A stretch of DNA of 64,000 bases from Bin87 sp965204905 (GTDB taxonomy: Bacteria; Chloroflexota; Dehalococcoidia; Lucifugimonadales; UBA3495): NCBI GenBank assembly GCA_965204905.1, contig OZ242042.1, positions 124,001-188,000 of the forward strand. Direction: 5' to 3'. The translations under genes were made by a program, and so were the position numbers. The notes beneath the pieces are model-generated. The model was given only the letters and a program-made list of their open reading frames with translations, ran no database searches and was not told where the DNA came from. Below are positions 24,557 through 33,035 of the stretch, one piece after another (positions within the stretch are counted from its first letter, which is position 1; every line of letters starts with the position of its first letter).

Positions 24557-25987
24557 CTATTTTGAGAAACTTGCCGGGTTGATGGGGCACCCCGCGCACA
24601 TCGCCCCCCGGCTTCCAGGGATGCAATCGTGCCCGTCGTATGACTGGCCAGTGCTGTACGTAGCCGGCGTCTCCATGATGCCGGACAGCTTCTCCGACCT
24701 GGGCGGTGGCAACGCGACCCCGTCGGCTTCGGCGGCCCGGCGGTCGCTCGCCTCGTTGAACAGGTCCAGCCGCAGCTGTTTGCCTGAGGGCGGGCGCTGG
24801 CCGGGGAACACCACGTAAGGCCACGCCCGCTTCCGCACTACCCCCATGCTTTGCAGGTCGCGCCAGTTGTCGATGCTGTGCCGGCGGCGGTTCTCCAGGA
24901 TGCGGCCGGCGGACACCGGCCCGATGCCGGGGATGCGCAGCAACTGGTCCCGTGTTGCCGCGTTCAGGTCGATGGGAAAGGCGTCCAGGTTCTCCATGGC
25001 AATGACCGTCTTGGGGTCCTGCTCCAGGGAGAGAAACCCGCCATGGTCAAAGGCCAGGTCGATTTCGTCGGAGGCGAAGTTATAGACCCGGCGCAGCCAG
25101 TCCATCTGGTACAGGCGATGCTCGCGGCCAGCATGGACCGGAGGCTTTTCCTCCATAGGGGTGTGCCGGGCCGGTCGGAAGGGTGGGTAATAGACGCGCT
25201 TCAGGTTCCAGTCGGTGTACATCTGGTCAACCCGGTGGTAGATCTGCCAGTCGGATTCGTCGGCGGCCCCCACCACGAACTGCGTCGCCTGGCCCACCGC
25301 GCCGCCGCTGGTTTCGCGGGTCAGGTCGTTGATCCAGGCCATGGGGTCCAGGATGTCCTTCTGCAAGTCCTTGTGAGGGCTGATGCGCCGCATCATGTCG
25401 TGGTCGGGGGTTTCGATGTTGACGGACAGGCGGCTGCCCAGATGATGAGCGCGTTCGACCAGTTCGCGGCTGGCTCCAGGCATGACCTTGAGGTGGACGT
25501 AGCCCTTGAACCCGTGCTTTTTGCGGATGATTTCCACGGTTTCCACCATTTGCTGGGTCGTCTTGGTGCCGTCGCCGGCAATGCCCGAACTCAGGAACAG
25601 CCCGTCCACGGCTAGGCGCTGGTGCAACTCCGCGAAAGTATCGGCCAGTTCCTCACGCTTGAAGGCGTAGCGCTTGCGCGGCACGTAGATGCTGTTGGGG
25701 CAGTAGGCGCAGTCCATCTTGCAGAAATCGGTGAACATGACGCGCATCAGGTTGATCTTCTTGCCGTTGGGCAGGCTGGCCTTGTAGATGCCGGGGGCCG
25801 GGTTCTTGCGCGGGTCGGAATATGCGACGCGGTCGGCGCCGCGCCCGATAGAACCGGCGGCGAACTTGCCGCTGAGAGTGTGCCCGCCGCTGTCGGCTTT
25901 GCCCGCGGTGAGGATGTCGTCGGAGGCGGCCATGCCACCCAGGATTTGCAGCTTGTCGTAACGGTCGGGCGCGCGTTTGATGAGCAT
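24557..25987 (-). CDS. Putative DNA modification/repair radical SAM protein with HhH
   Basis: 476 aa from MLIKRAPDRYDKLQILGGMA, with GAAGGACC upstream. The radical-SAM cluster is CKMDCAYC (C89, C93, C96; CX3CX2C). Near residues 365-400 lies DLNAATRDQLLRIPGIGPVSAGRIL, a helix-hairpin-helix for DNA, and a Cys-rich end (CAGCPINP). This layout matches the TIGR03916 family of putative DNA modification/repair proteins, usually beside a uracil-DNA-glycosylase-like gene. That partner is absent here; instead the phosphoribosyltransferase-like and NADAR genes follow 75 bp downstream. Substrate is unknown; a nucleic-acid base is the reasonable guess. Confidence 0.88.
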   Translation of the reverse strand: MLIKRAPDRYDKLQILGGMAASDDILTAGKADSGGHTLSGKFAAGSIGRGADRVAYSDPRKNPAPGIYKASLPNGKKINLMRVMFTDFCKMDCAYCPNSIYVPRKRYAFKREELADTFAELHQRLAVDGLFLSSGIAGDGTKTTQQMVETVEIIRKKHGFKGYVHLKVMPGASRELVERAHHLGSRLSVNIETPDHDMMRRISPHKDLQKDILDPMAWINDLTRETSGGAVGQATQFVVGAADESDWQIYHRVDQMYTDWNLKRVYYPPFRPARHTPMEEKPPVHAGREHRLYQMDWLRRVYNFASDEIDLAFDHGGFLSLEQDPKTVIAMENLDAFPIDLNAATRDQLLRIPGIGPVSAGRILENRRRHSIDNWRDLQSMGVVRKRAWPYVVFPGQRPPSGKQLRLDLFNEASDRRAAEADGVALPPPRSEKLSGIMETPATYSTGQSYDGHDCIPGSRGAMCAGCPINPASFSK

Positions 25988-26103
25988 AGGTCCTTCGCTC
26001 CTGGCCAGCGGCGCGGTATGGGATGCGCCGGCGTTGGCGAACCTATGTTCATTCACCCTGTTGCCCTGCGTCAATGGGCAGGTGTCACCAAAATTTGGAG
26101 CTA

Positions 26104-26129
26104 GGATTCCCGCGAAAGCGGGAATGACG
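26104..26129. repeat. Palindromic repeat, family C
   Basis: GGATTCCCGCGAAAGCGGGAATGACG-type dyad in the spacer between the NYN nuclease and radical-SAM genes. Confidence 0.9.
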
Positions 26130-26141
26130 GGCAAGCGTGCG

Positions 26142-27335
26142 CTAGCCCAACTCGGTAAGGCGGTGCCGCGCGTCGGGGGTCATTTCGTAGCGGCGTGGCT
26201 TCTCTTTGGCCAGGACGACACCGTGCCGTTCCATAATGGGCCAGAGCTGTTCAGAGAACCAGAGGCCGAACCGCTGGGGAGTCGTCTTCGCAGCAGGATG
26301 TTGGGGCCAGGCGGATTTGATGGCAGCCTGGGCCGCGGTTGCGCTGAACAGGTCGTCGGTGATGGTGGCGGCGACGGTGGCGGCAATCCGAGCCGGGGTT
26401 GGTTCGGCATCGGATTGTTCCCCGCTTGGCGGTTGTGTCGGGGGTTTAGGCTTTGACTTGGCGATGGAATCCTTGGCGGCCTGGGTGATTTCGTAGGTAC
26501 GAGGCGAGCTTTTACGGGTCATCAGCACGCCGCGCTTTTGGAGGATGGGCCAAATTTCTTTGAGTAGAAACGTGCCAAACTGGGCCGGCCCGGTAGCGGC
26601 GGGATGTTTGGGCCACTGGCTGCGGAAAACGTCATGAGCGTCAGTAACTTTGAACTTGCCAGCGTTAAGCCGGCGTATCAACTCCTCCGCAATGGCTTCG
26701 TTACCGGCGTCAGGCTTGTCGATGGTCGGGGCTGGGGCCAGCGCAGCCGGCTGGACCGGCTTGGGCAATGGTTGGGGTTCTGGCTGAGCCACCTCTGCAG
26801 CCGGAGCAGCCAGGGCGGAGGACAAGTCCCAGCGCATTGCGTCGGGAATGAACCGTTCCATTTCCGGCGACAGCGCCCCGGCGTCCGGCGATGTGATCCA
26901 GAGGAACGGCGTACGCTCCAACCCTGCGCTATGTGCCATTTCCTTGATCTTCACGAACAGCGCGCCAAAGTCGCTGTCGTTGCTCACCACGGCGACGGTG
27001 GCGGCTTGGCCGGTAACCAGGTCCGCTACCGCGTCGGCGGTGATGGCCAGGTCCGCGGAATTCTTGGCCTTGTGGTTGCTGAAATGCTGGACCCCGCGCA
27101 CTCGCACCCGCAAATCGGGGTACGACGATTCGGCCCACATTTCCCATACCGCGATTTTGTCGGCCCGCACGTATAGCGAGACGCTGCCCAGGGGGAGCGA
27201 CCCTGGCCAGTTGGCGATTATCTGAGCGACGATGTTCTGCGCGTGGTCGGAGTCCCGCAGGTTCTCGGTATCAACATAGATAGCCGCGCCAGGTGATGGC
27301 GCGGCGAGATGGTTGCCGTTGGTGTCGAGGGTCAT
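26142..27335 (-). CDS. NYN domain nuclease with two repeated C-terminal winged-helix-like modules
   Basis: 397 aa. N-terminal NYN (PIN-like, LabA/DUF88) domain: IYVDTENL (Asp22), NSADLAITADAVADL and VVSNDSDFGAL supply the acidic metal-binding residues of a nuclease. After a Pro/Ala linker, two modules of about 70 residues repeat: DVFRSQWPKHPAATGPAQFG...EIWPILQKRGVLM...RTYEIT and AAIKSAWPQHPAAKTTPQRFG...QLWPIMERHGVVL...RRYEMT. They look like winged-helix nucleic-acid binders, similar in layout to OST-HTH/LOTUS tandem domains that follow NYN in other proteins. Likely an RNA nuclease, target unknown. It is 11 bp after the retropepsin-like gene. Confidence 0.88.
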   Translation of the reverse strand: MTLDTNGNHLAAPSPGAAIYVDTENLRDSDHAQNIVAQIIANWPGSLPLGSVSLYVRADKIAVWEMWAESSYPDLRVRVRGVQHFSNHKAKNSADLAITADAVADLVTGQAATVAVVSNDSDFGALFVKIKEMAHSAGLERTPFLWITSPDAGALSPEMERFIPDAMRWDLSSALAAPAAEVAQPEPQPLPKPVQPAALAPAPTIDKPDAGNEAIAEELIRRLNAGKFKVTDAHDVFRSQWPKHPAATGPAQFGTFLLKEIWPILQKRGVLMTRKSSPRTYEITQAAKDSIAKSKPKPPTQPPSGEQSDAEPTPARIAATVAATITDDLFSATAAQAAIKSAWPQHPAAKTTPQRFGLWFSEQLWPIMERHGVVLAKEKPRRYEMTPDARHRLTELG

Positions 27336-27346
27336 CTGCGTCAGGA

Positions 27347-27784
27347 TTACAGCGTAAGGTTGGCGGGGATGAAACGCTGGCCCTTGAGATCAACCGCCCA
27401 TCCGAAGGTTTCCAACGTGGTTGCCCCAATGAAGATGTTGCGTGGGTCTATGCCGAACAACACTGGCACAGCGATGACTTCACCCTCGATTTCGATTTGG
27501 GCTGAACCCAACGGCATTGCCACAACGGAACCGTCGGCCAGTTCGTAGTCTCGACGCGTATAGACCGGAATATCGAGGGATTCTAGGACGGGAGCGGGAA
27601 TGACGCTGTGCAGCGCACCGGTGTCCACCAAGCCGACCAGAGAGCGTGACCGCGCCCTGTCGGGGCTATACACGGTGAACGGCGTGTTGAAAATTCCCAC
27701 TTGTCCCCCTATGGCGGATCCCGGCAGTATCTGCGGATACACCAGAGGTTCCTGCTGCTCGGTGGTTTGCGCTTGATTAGTCAT
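27347..27784 (-). CDS. Retropepsin-like (clan AA) aspartic protease
   Basis: 145 aa from MTNQAQTTEQ, with GAGGAGCG upstream. VGLVDTGALHSVIP (about residues 54-67) has the D-T-G catalytic triplet of clan AA peptidases, followed by the flap region and IFIGATTLETFGWAVD near the C end, the second hydrophobic-Gly element. Single-domain proteins of this type act as homodimers. Bacterial stand-alone members are mostly uncharacterised. It lies between the DUF1501 and NYN genes, all on the minus strand with 11-25 bp gaps, so probably one transcript. Confidence 0.85.
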   Translation of the reverse strand: MTNQAQTTEQQEPLVYPQILPGSAIGGQVGIFNTPFTVYSPDRARSRSLVGLVDTGALHSVIPAPVLESLDIPVYTRRDYELADGSVVAMPLGSAQIEIEGEVIAVPVLFGIDPRNIFIGATTLETFGWAVDLKGQRFIPANLTL

Positions 27785-27809
27785 AGCTGCGCTCCTCACG
27801 CTGGCCAGA

Positions 27810-28937
27810 TTACACAAACTCCGGCTGCTCGAAGCTCCCGCCAACTACCGGCTTGGCTTCCAGGCCCAGCCACTGCTCCACCAGCGTTCCGTACACGCCG
27901 CGGAAGTCGGTGTTGAAGGCCAGGTCGCCCTCGACCAGGTCGCCCTCGGCCAGGGAGGGGTAGGCGCCGTACATGCCGCCGCGTACCGGATCGCCGATGG
28001 CGAAGGCCACGCCACCGCTGCCGTGGTCGGTGCCGCTGCCGTTGTCCTTGACGCGACGGCCGAACTCGGTGAAGGCGAACATCACCACGTTGTCGCCGGC
28101 GTCGTGCTCGCGCAGGTCCGCGTAAAAGTCGCTGACGGCGCGGCTGAGGTCGCCCAGCAGCTTGGGATGCACGTCGGCCTCGCTGGCGTGGGTGTCGTAA
28201 CCGCCCTGCTGCGTGTAGAAGACGCGGGTGCCCAGGTTCGCGGTGAGCACCTTGGCGATGCCCTGTAGGTTCTTCGCGATGCTGGTGTCGGCGTATTCAA
28301 TGGATGACGTGTACATGTCTGGAGCGGCCTTGAGGATGTCCGCGCCCTTCAAGGCGTCGAGTCCCGTTTGGCCCAGGTAGTCCATGGTTGCGCCGAGGCC
28401 GACGGTGGGCGAATACATGCGGGCGAAGATGTCGAGCGCTTGGGAACGCTCCGGCTCGCCCTGAATGCCGGTCAATACGCCGTAGGTTTCCAGGATGGCG
28501 ACGGAGGCCACGGGCACACCGGACAAGGCCATGGCCCGGGGCAGGCCGCGACCGAAGTTGACGCCGGTGAGCACGTTTTCCGCGTGGGGGTCGATGTCTC
28601 GAATAACGCGGCCCAGCCAGCCCTCGGTGCCAACCTTTTCCGGCTCGCAGGTGTGCCAAATGTCCATGCTGCGGAAGTGGGAACGGTTGGGCGTCGGGTA
28701 GCCAACGCCGTTGATGACGGCCACTTTGCCGGCGTCGTACAGCGCCTTGATCTCGGGCAGGGCTGGGTTGAAGCCGAAGGTATCGTCGATGGGCAGCGCC
28801 TGGTCGGCAGGGATGCCGACGGTGGGCCGGTTATCGTGATAGCGACCGTCGTTATAGGGAATGACGGTGTTGAGGTAGTCGTTGCCGCCGGTGAGCTGGA
28901 TGACTACGAGGATGGGGTCTTTAGTGGTGGTGGTCAT
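27810..28937 (-). CDS. DUF1501 domain-containing protein, no export signal
   Basis: 375 aa. VVIQLTGGNDYLNTVIPYND, NGVGYPTPNRSHFRSMDIWHT and GGYDTHASEADVHPKLLGDLS, with FTEFGRRVKDNGSGTDHGSGG, are DUF1501 blocks; the His/Asp pattern resembles the alkaline-phosphatase/sulfatase superfamily. Most DUF1501 proteins have an N-terminal Tat leader, but this one begins directly at the first strand, and no upstream start adds a leader. It may therefore be cytoplasmic. It heads the minus-strand set that continues into the retropepsin-like and NYN genes. Confidence 0.9.
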   Translation of the reverse strand: MTTTTKDPILVVIQLTGGNDYLNTVIPYNDGRYHDNRPTVGIPADQALPIDDTFGFNPALPEIKALYDAGKVAVINGVGYPTPNRSHFRSMDIWHTCEPEKVGTEGWLGRVIRDIDPHAENVLTGVNFGRGLPRAMALSGVPVASVAILETYGVLTGIQGEPERSQALDIFARMYSPTVGLGATMDYLGQTGLDALKGADILKAAPDMYTSSIEYADTSIAKNLQGIAKVLTANLGTRVFYTQQGGYDTHASEADVHPKLLGDLSRAVSDFYADLREHDAGDNVVMFAFTEFGRRVKDNGSGTDHGSGGVAFAIGDPVRGGMYGAYPSLAEGDLVEGDLAFNTDFRGVYGTLVEQWLGLEAKPVVGGSFEQPEFV

Positions 28938-29074
28938 GGCGTCAATACTCCGTGGAGTGGTGATGGCCGTAGTTTAGCACAATGCGCTCATTGCCCGGTA
29001 AGTCCCGTAGCCGAGCCACGCCGATGTTACAATGCCGTCGGCTGGTTCATCGTCTGCCATCTTTGGAGAACGTC

Positions 29075-29713
29075 ATGACAACGACGCATAGCCGCGCCTT
29101 GCGCCAATTCAACGCCGCCGAGAGGGAGGCGATGGTCGCCTGTGGGATTATGCCGGAGGGTGCAAACCGTCGTTTCACGGTGGACGAGTACCTGGCCCTG
29201 GGCGCCGCTGGCATATTGGCAAAGGAAGAGCGAATTGAACTGCTGGACGGAGAGATAATCCAGATGGCCCCCATTGGCAACCGGCACCGGAACAGCGTGA
29301 ACTGGCTAGACGACCGGATGAGCGATGCTGTTGGACACCGGGCCATGGTACAGGTACAAGGGTCAATTCAACTGGACGACGCCAGCGCGCCCGAGCCGGA
29401 CATCGCCGTCTTCCGGCGAGGCTCCATCAACGACATTGGGCCGGTACTGCCGTCCGACGTGTATTTGCTGGTTGAGGTTGCCGACAGTTCGCTGGAGTTC
29501 GACCTGGGCGAAAAACTGGCCCGCTACGCCGCTGCCGGCATCCCCGAAGTGTGGGTTGCCAACCTGCGTGCCGGGGAGTTGGTGGTCAACACTGAGCCGG
29601 AAGGGACGGCCTACACCAACGTCCGCATTGTTCCGCTAGACGGCACGGTAAGCCCGCAGGCGTTCCCTGATGTGATGCTGGCGGTGGCCGACTTTATCCC
29701 CGCCGTCGGCTGA
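29075..29713 (+). CDS. Uma2 family (DUF820) putative endonuclease
   Basis: 212 aa from MTTTHSRALR, with TTTGGAGAACGTC upstream. EERIELLDGEIIQMAPIGNRH, EPDIAVFRRG and LVEVADSSLEFDLGEKLARYAAAGIPEVW are the complete Uma2 series, with D and E-x-A in the nuclease-fold positions and K further on. Unlike those at 1.2 and 9.5 kb it lacks a coiled-coil tail. It is divergent from the DUF1501 gene and 268 bp upstream of darT. Confidence 0.92.
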   Translation: MTTTHSRALRQFNAAEREAMVACGIMPEGANRRFTVDEYLALGAAGILAKEERIELLDGEIIQMAPIGNRHRNSVNWLDDRMSDAVGHRAMVQVQGSIQLDDASAPEPDIAVFRRGSINDIGPVLPSDVYLLVEVADSSLEFDLGEKLARYAAAGIPEVWVANLRAGELVVNTEPEGTAYTNVRIVPLDGTVSPQAFPDVMLAVADFIPAVG

Positions 29714-29893
29714 TGGTGGTTAATTATGCCAGGATAGCCAGCCGCTGGCGTATAACGCTGTTCAGGAATGGGATGGATGACGGTGAGGATAAGTCTTCGA
29801 TGGTGGTGGTCGCAGTAGTGCGTCTCCGTGTCAGTGATGGTGTAATTTTTTTGCAGGAGGTGGCAGCGTGACACCGTTATGTGGAGTTGGACA

Positions 29894-29922
29894 TTGCGGG
29901 AACGTCAGAAGCAGGGTATGCT
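29894..29922 (+). promoter_or_regulatory. Possible darTG promoter
   Basis: TTGCGG, 17-bp spacer, TATGCT, 60 bp before the darT start. Only moderate similarity to consensus; a TATTAAATA stretch follows. The rest of 29714-29981 shows no gene. Confidence 0.4.
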
Positions 29923-29981
29923 ATTAAATAGCACAAATGTAATAGTGATCTTCCCTGTTCAAATTATAAGGAGGCCGCCTT

Positions 29982-30626
29982 ATGCCTGTTCCAGAGAGCC
30001 CCAAGATTTACCACATTCTCCACTGGGACCGGCTGCCGTCTGTTGTTGATGACGAGGTCTTGCTTTCCCACGCAATAATGGCACATCGTCAAGGCGGCGG
30101 CACGACAATCGGGATGGGAAACATAAAAGAGCGCCGATTACAGTGGCGGTTGCCTTGCTATCCTGATACCTGCATAGGTGAGTACGTGCCGTTTTATTTC
30201 TGTCCGCGATCCGTAATGCTGTATCTGATTTACCGCGCTAATCATCCTGAACTCGCATACAAAGGCGGACAGTGGCCTATCGTGCATCTTGAATTTGACC
30301 TGTTCGCAGTGATAGATTGGGCCGACACCAACGGTCATCAATGGGCCTTTTCGTTGTCCAATGCCGCCGCAAGTTATACGCAATTTCGGTCTGATACTAA
30401 AGATCTCGACGAGATCAATTGGTATGCGGTAGCAGCGAACGACTGGCGAGATCCTCAAATCAAGGAGGCCAAGCAAGCCGAGTTCTTGGTTCACCACTAT
30501 TTGCCCTGGTGCCTAGTATCCCGCATCGGAGTCATTTCGACTCAGATAGGCAACCAGGTCGCCCGGGCTACCAGCAATGGAGAGCACAGACCCAAGATTG
30601 AGGTCTGCCGCCAGTGGTACTACTAG
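29982..30626 (+). CDS. darT: DarT-type DNA ADP-ribosyltransferase toxin (DUF4433)
   Basis: 214 aa. IYHILHWDRL (His11), IKERR (Arg51/52), EYVPFYFCPRSVMLY and KEAKQAEFLVHHYLPW (Glu167) to the terminal QWYY follow, block by block, the DarT toxin family as I recall it for the Thermus enzyme, in which the equivalent Arg and Glu are catalytic. DarT2-type enzymes attach ADP-ribose from NAD to thymidine in single-stranded DNA. AAGGAGGCC gives a strong ribosome-binding site. The antitoxin gene darG follows 16 bp later. The gene is AT-richer than its surroundings, a sign of transfer. Confidence 0.95.
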   Translation: MPVPESPKIYHILHWDRLPSVVDDEVLLSHAIMAHRQGGGTTIGMGNIKERRLQWRLPCYPDTCIGEYVPFYFCPRSVMLYLIYRANHPELAYKGGQWPIVHLEFDLFAVIDWADTNGHQWAFSLSNAAASYTQFRSDTKDLDEINWYAVAANDWRDPQIKEAKQAEFLVHHYLPWCLVSRIGVISTQIGNQVARATSNGEHRPKIEVCRQWYY

Positions 30627-30642
30627 CGATGGAGTCAACCCG

Positions 30643-31725
30643 ATGATTGAGTACAAGGTGGGGGATGTCTTGTCGGAAAAGACGGAAGCCCTGGTGAACA
30701 CCGTGAACTGCGTCGGGGTTATGGGGCGCGGCGTGGCGTTGCAGTTCAAGAAAGCGTTCCCTGATAATTTCAAGGCTTACTCCAAAGCCTGTAAGCAGGG
30801 CGAAGTCGAACCGGGACGTATGTTCGTTCACGAGATGGAACGACTGGACTGGCCCAAATACATTATCAATTTCCCAACCAAGCGGCATTGGCGCGGTAAA
30901 AGTCGGATGTCAGATATTGAGTTGGGCTTGGACGCGCTAGTCAGCGAAATTCAGGGCCGGGGGATTCGGTCAATCGCGCTACCTCCGCTGGGTAGCGGTC
31001 TAGGTGGCCTGAATTGGGCGGAAGTACGTGAGCGTATTGACGCTACGCTGGGAGAACTGGCCGGCGATGTGAAGGTGGTGGTATTCGAACCGTCCGGCTC
31101 CCCCGACGCCAGCGTGATGGCTCGCTTGACCGAGGTTCCGGACATGACGCCGGGACGAGCCGCGCTGGTCATGCTGATGCACCGTTACTTGGGCGCATTG
31201 CTGGACCCCTTCGTAACGCTGTTGGAAGTACATAAGCTGATGTACTTTCTGTCAGAAGCCAATGAACCCTTACGACTGTACTACGTGAAAGCGCCATACG
31301 GCCCGTTTGCAGAAAATCTGAGCCATGTTCTCCATGCGGTGGAAGGGCATTTTATATCCGGCTATCTTGACGGCGGAGACTCCCCTGACAAACAAATCAA
31401 CATAGTGCCGGGAGCGGTAACCGGCGCAACCGAGTATTTAGCGAACAACCCAGAAACGAACGAAAGGTTGCGCAGGGTAGTTGAACTGGTGGACGGGTTC
31501 GAGACGCCCTTCGGCCTGGAACTATTGGCGACCGTCCACTGGGTAATTACCAAAGAAGGAGCCATAACGATTGAAGACGTCGTGCAACGGACGTATGATT
31601 GGAACTCTCGCAAGCGGATGTTCTATAGTGAGCAGATCGCCCTGGCGTGCGAAGTTCTGGAAAGCAAAGGCTGGCTTCCGGATAGATGGGGCATAAGCGA
31701 AGGGGAGCAAATCCCACTCATTTAG
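30643..31725 (+). CDS. darG: DarG macrodomain antitoxin
   Basis: 360 aa from MIEYKVGDVL. Residues 1-150 are a macrodomain: VNTVNCVGVMGRGVALQFK and PPLGSGLGGLNW line the ADP-ribose pocket, and K80 (in FPTKRHWRGK) matches the lysine needed to release ADP-ribose from thymidine. The C-terminal half (about 165-360, HKLMYFLSEANEPLRLYYVKA) is the helical domain that binds and blocks DarT. GGAG upstream serves for translation. Both known antitoxin activities are thus present. Confidence 0.95.
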   Translation: MIEYKVGDVLSEKTEALVNTVNCVGVMGRGVALQFKKAFPDNFKAYSKACKQGEVEPGRMFVHEMERLDWPKYIINFPTKRHWRGKSRMSDIELGLDALVSEIQGRGIRSIALPPLGSGLGGLNWAEVRERIDATLGELAGDVKVVVFEPSGSPDASVMARLTEVPDMTPGRAALVMLMHRYLGALLDPFVTLLEVHKLMYFLSEANEPLRLYYVKAPYGPFAENLSHVLHAVEGHFISGYLDGGDSPDKQINIVPGAVTGATEYLANNPETNERLRRVVELVDGFETPFGLELLATVHWVITKEGAITIEDVVQRTYDWNSRKRMFYSEQIALACEVLESKGWLPDRWGISEGEQIPLI

Positions 31726-31853
31726 CCGACACCTCACCTGACCGTCCCTTGCCATCCCTAGATTAGCGTGCCAACTGTGTTGGCTAGTTGGCTATACGGA
31801 GATGCCCAAGCACGCCCTCGCGCCCGCTGCTGCGGCGGCATGGGTGTGGCACG

Positions 31854-31882
31854 AAAAAGCCGGGCGATACTGACCGCCCGGC
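31854..31882 (-). terminator. Intrinsic terminator after the 31.9 kb flavin monooxygenase
   Basis: On the minus strand CCGGGCG-GTCAGTAT-CGCCCGG is followed by CTTTTTCG. 30 bp after the gene's stop. Confidence 0.85.
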
Positions 31883-31910
31883 GGTGCGCTATGAGGCTCT
31901 GTCGACCCGG

Positions 31911-33035
31911 TTACTTGAAATGCGGTATCACGTCCTCGGAGAGGCACTTCAGCGTGTCCATCACCACCTCGCGCGGAACGGATGATGTCCAGTTGCACTC
32001 GAACATGATCTCGTCGGTGGTGAAGGCTTCCCGGAACATGTGGATCTTCTCCACCACTTCCGCCGGCGTGCCGAAGAGATTGACTTCCTGGGTGGCTTCG
32101 GGACCCGCGCTGCCGGCGTCGGTGCTGCCGATGGCGAGGCGGCCAGCGTAGTAGATGCGGGCAAGATCCATGAGATTCTCGACGCGGCGGTCGGCCTTTT
32201 CCTGGGTGTCGGCGACGAGAGTCGGCACACGCACGACGGTGGTGGGGTCGCCCTCGTGTCCCGCGTCGATGTAGGCCTTGCGGTAGTCCTGGACGTCCTG
32301 GCGCAGGATGGCAGAGCCACGAAGGTTATGCGGGGAACTACCGGCGCCGATGGCGATGCGATAGCCATGCTCGCCCATGGGTACGAAGCTCTCCTGGCTG
32401 TCCACCGGAAGCAGCATGGGCATGGGCTTCTGCACGGGCTTGGGGATGCTCATGTAGCCCTCGTAGAAGGCGGGGTAGCTGAAGTACTTGCCTTCGAACC
32501 CGGAGAAGTGGTCCTCGTCCCAAAGCTGCTTGAGCAGTTCCAGGTACTCGTAAAAGTATTCCCGGCGTTCATCGGAGCCGCGAGTGCGGGCCCCTGGGCC
32601 GTAAATGAACCGGCCCTCGCTGACCTGGTCCACGATGGCGACCTGCTCCGCCACCTGGAATGGGTCCTCGGGCTGGAGGTTGTCGAATGCGTACCTTTCG
32701 TGGGGCAGCGCGCGTGGCGACGGTTCCTCGCCGGGCAACCGCAGGGTTGGGCGGTGGATGGAGGTTCCGATCCTGATGTTTTTGGTGTGGTTGGCCAGGA
32801 TGCCGGAGAGCATGATGGATTGGGGATCCATGCTGCCCTGGGTTGAGAAGTGGCCGCCGCCGAGCCAGACGTAATCCCAACCTGCGGCCTCAATGTGATC
32901 GATTTCCTTGAAGTTTTGCTTGTAGGCCTCGGCTTCCAGGAGCTTGCCGCCCTCATAGTCGGGGTCCCAGGGGACCTTGTCGCCCTCGTAAACCGCGTTC
33001 CAAGTGGTGAACAATCCAAAGTCCATTTTGGCCAT
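31911..33035 (-). CDS. LLM class flavin-dependent oxidoreductase
   Basis: 374 aa, with AGGGAGGG before the ATG. MDFGLFTTWNAVY at the first strand, GWDYVWLGGGHFST, IRIGTSIHRPTLRLPGEEP and VAEQVAIVDQVSEGRFIYGPG are luciferase-like landmarks. Its own terminator lies downstream and no partner reductase is adjacent, so flavin is probably supplied by a general reductase or the enzyme uses F420. Substrate unknown. It is distinct in length and motif wording from the other three relatives in the window. Confidence 0.93.
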   Translation of the reverse strand: MAKMDFGLFTTWNAVYEGDKVPWDPDYEGGKLLEAEAYKQNFKEIDHIEAAGWDYVWLGGGHFSTQGSMDPQSIMLSGILANHTKNIRIGTSIHRPTLRLPGEEPSPRALPHERYAFDNLQPEDPFQVAEQVAIVDQVSEGRFIYGPGARTRGSDERREYFYEYLELLKQLWDEDHFSGFEGKYFSYPAFYEGYMSIPKPVQKPMPMLLPVDSQESFVPMGEHGYRIAIGAGSSPHNLRGSAILRQDVQDYRKAYIDAGHEGDPTTVVRVPTLVADTQEKADRRVENLMDLARIYYAGRLAIGSTDAGSAGPEATQEVNLFGTPAEVVEKIHMFREAFTTDEIMFECNWTSSVPREVVMDTLKCLSEDVIPHFK

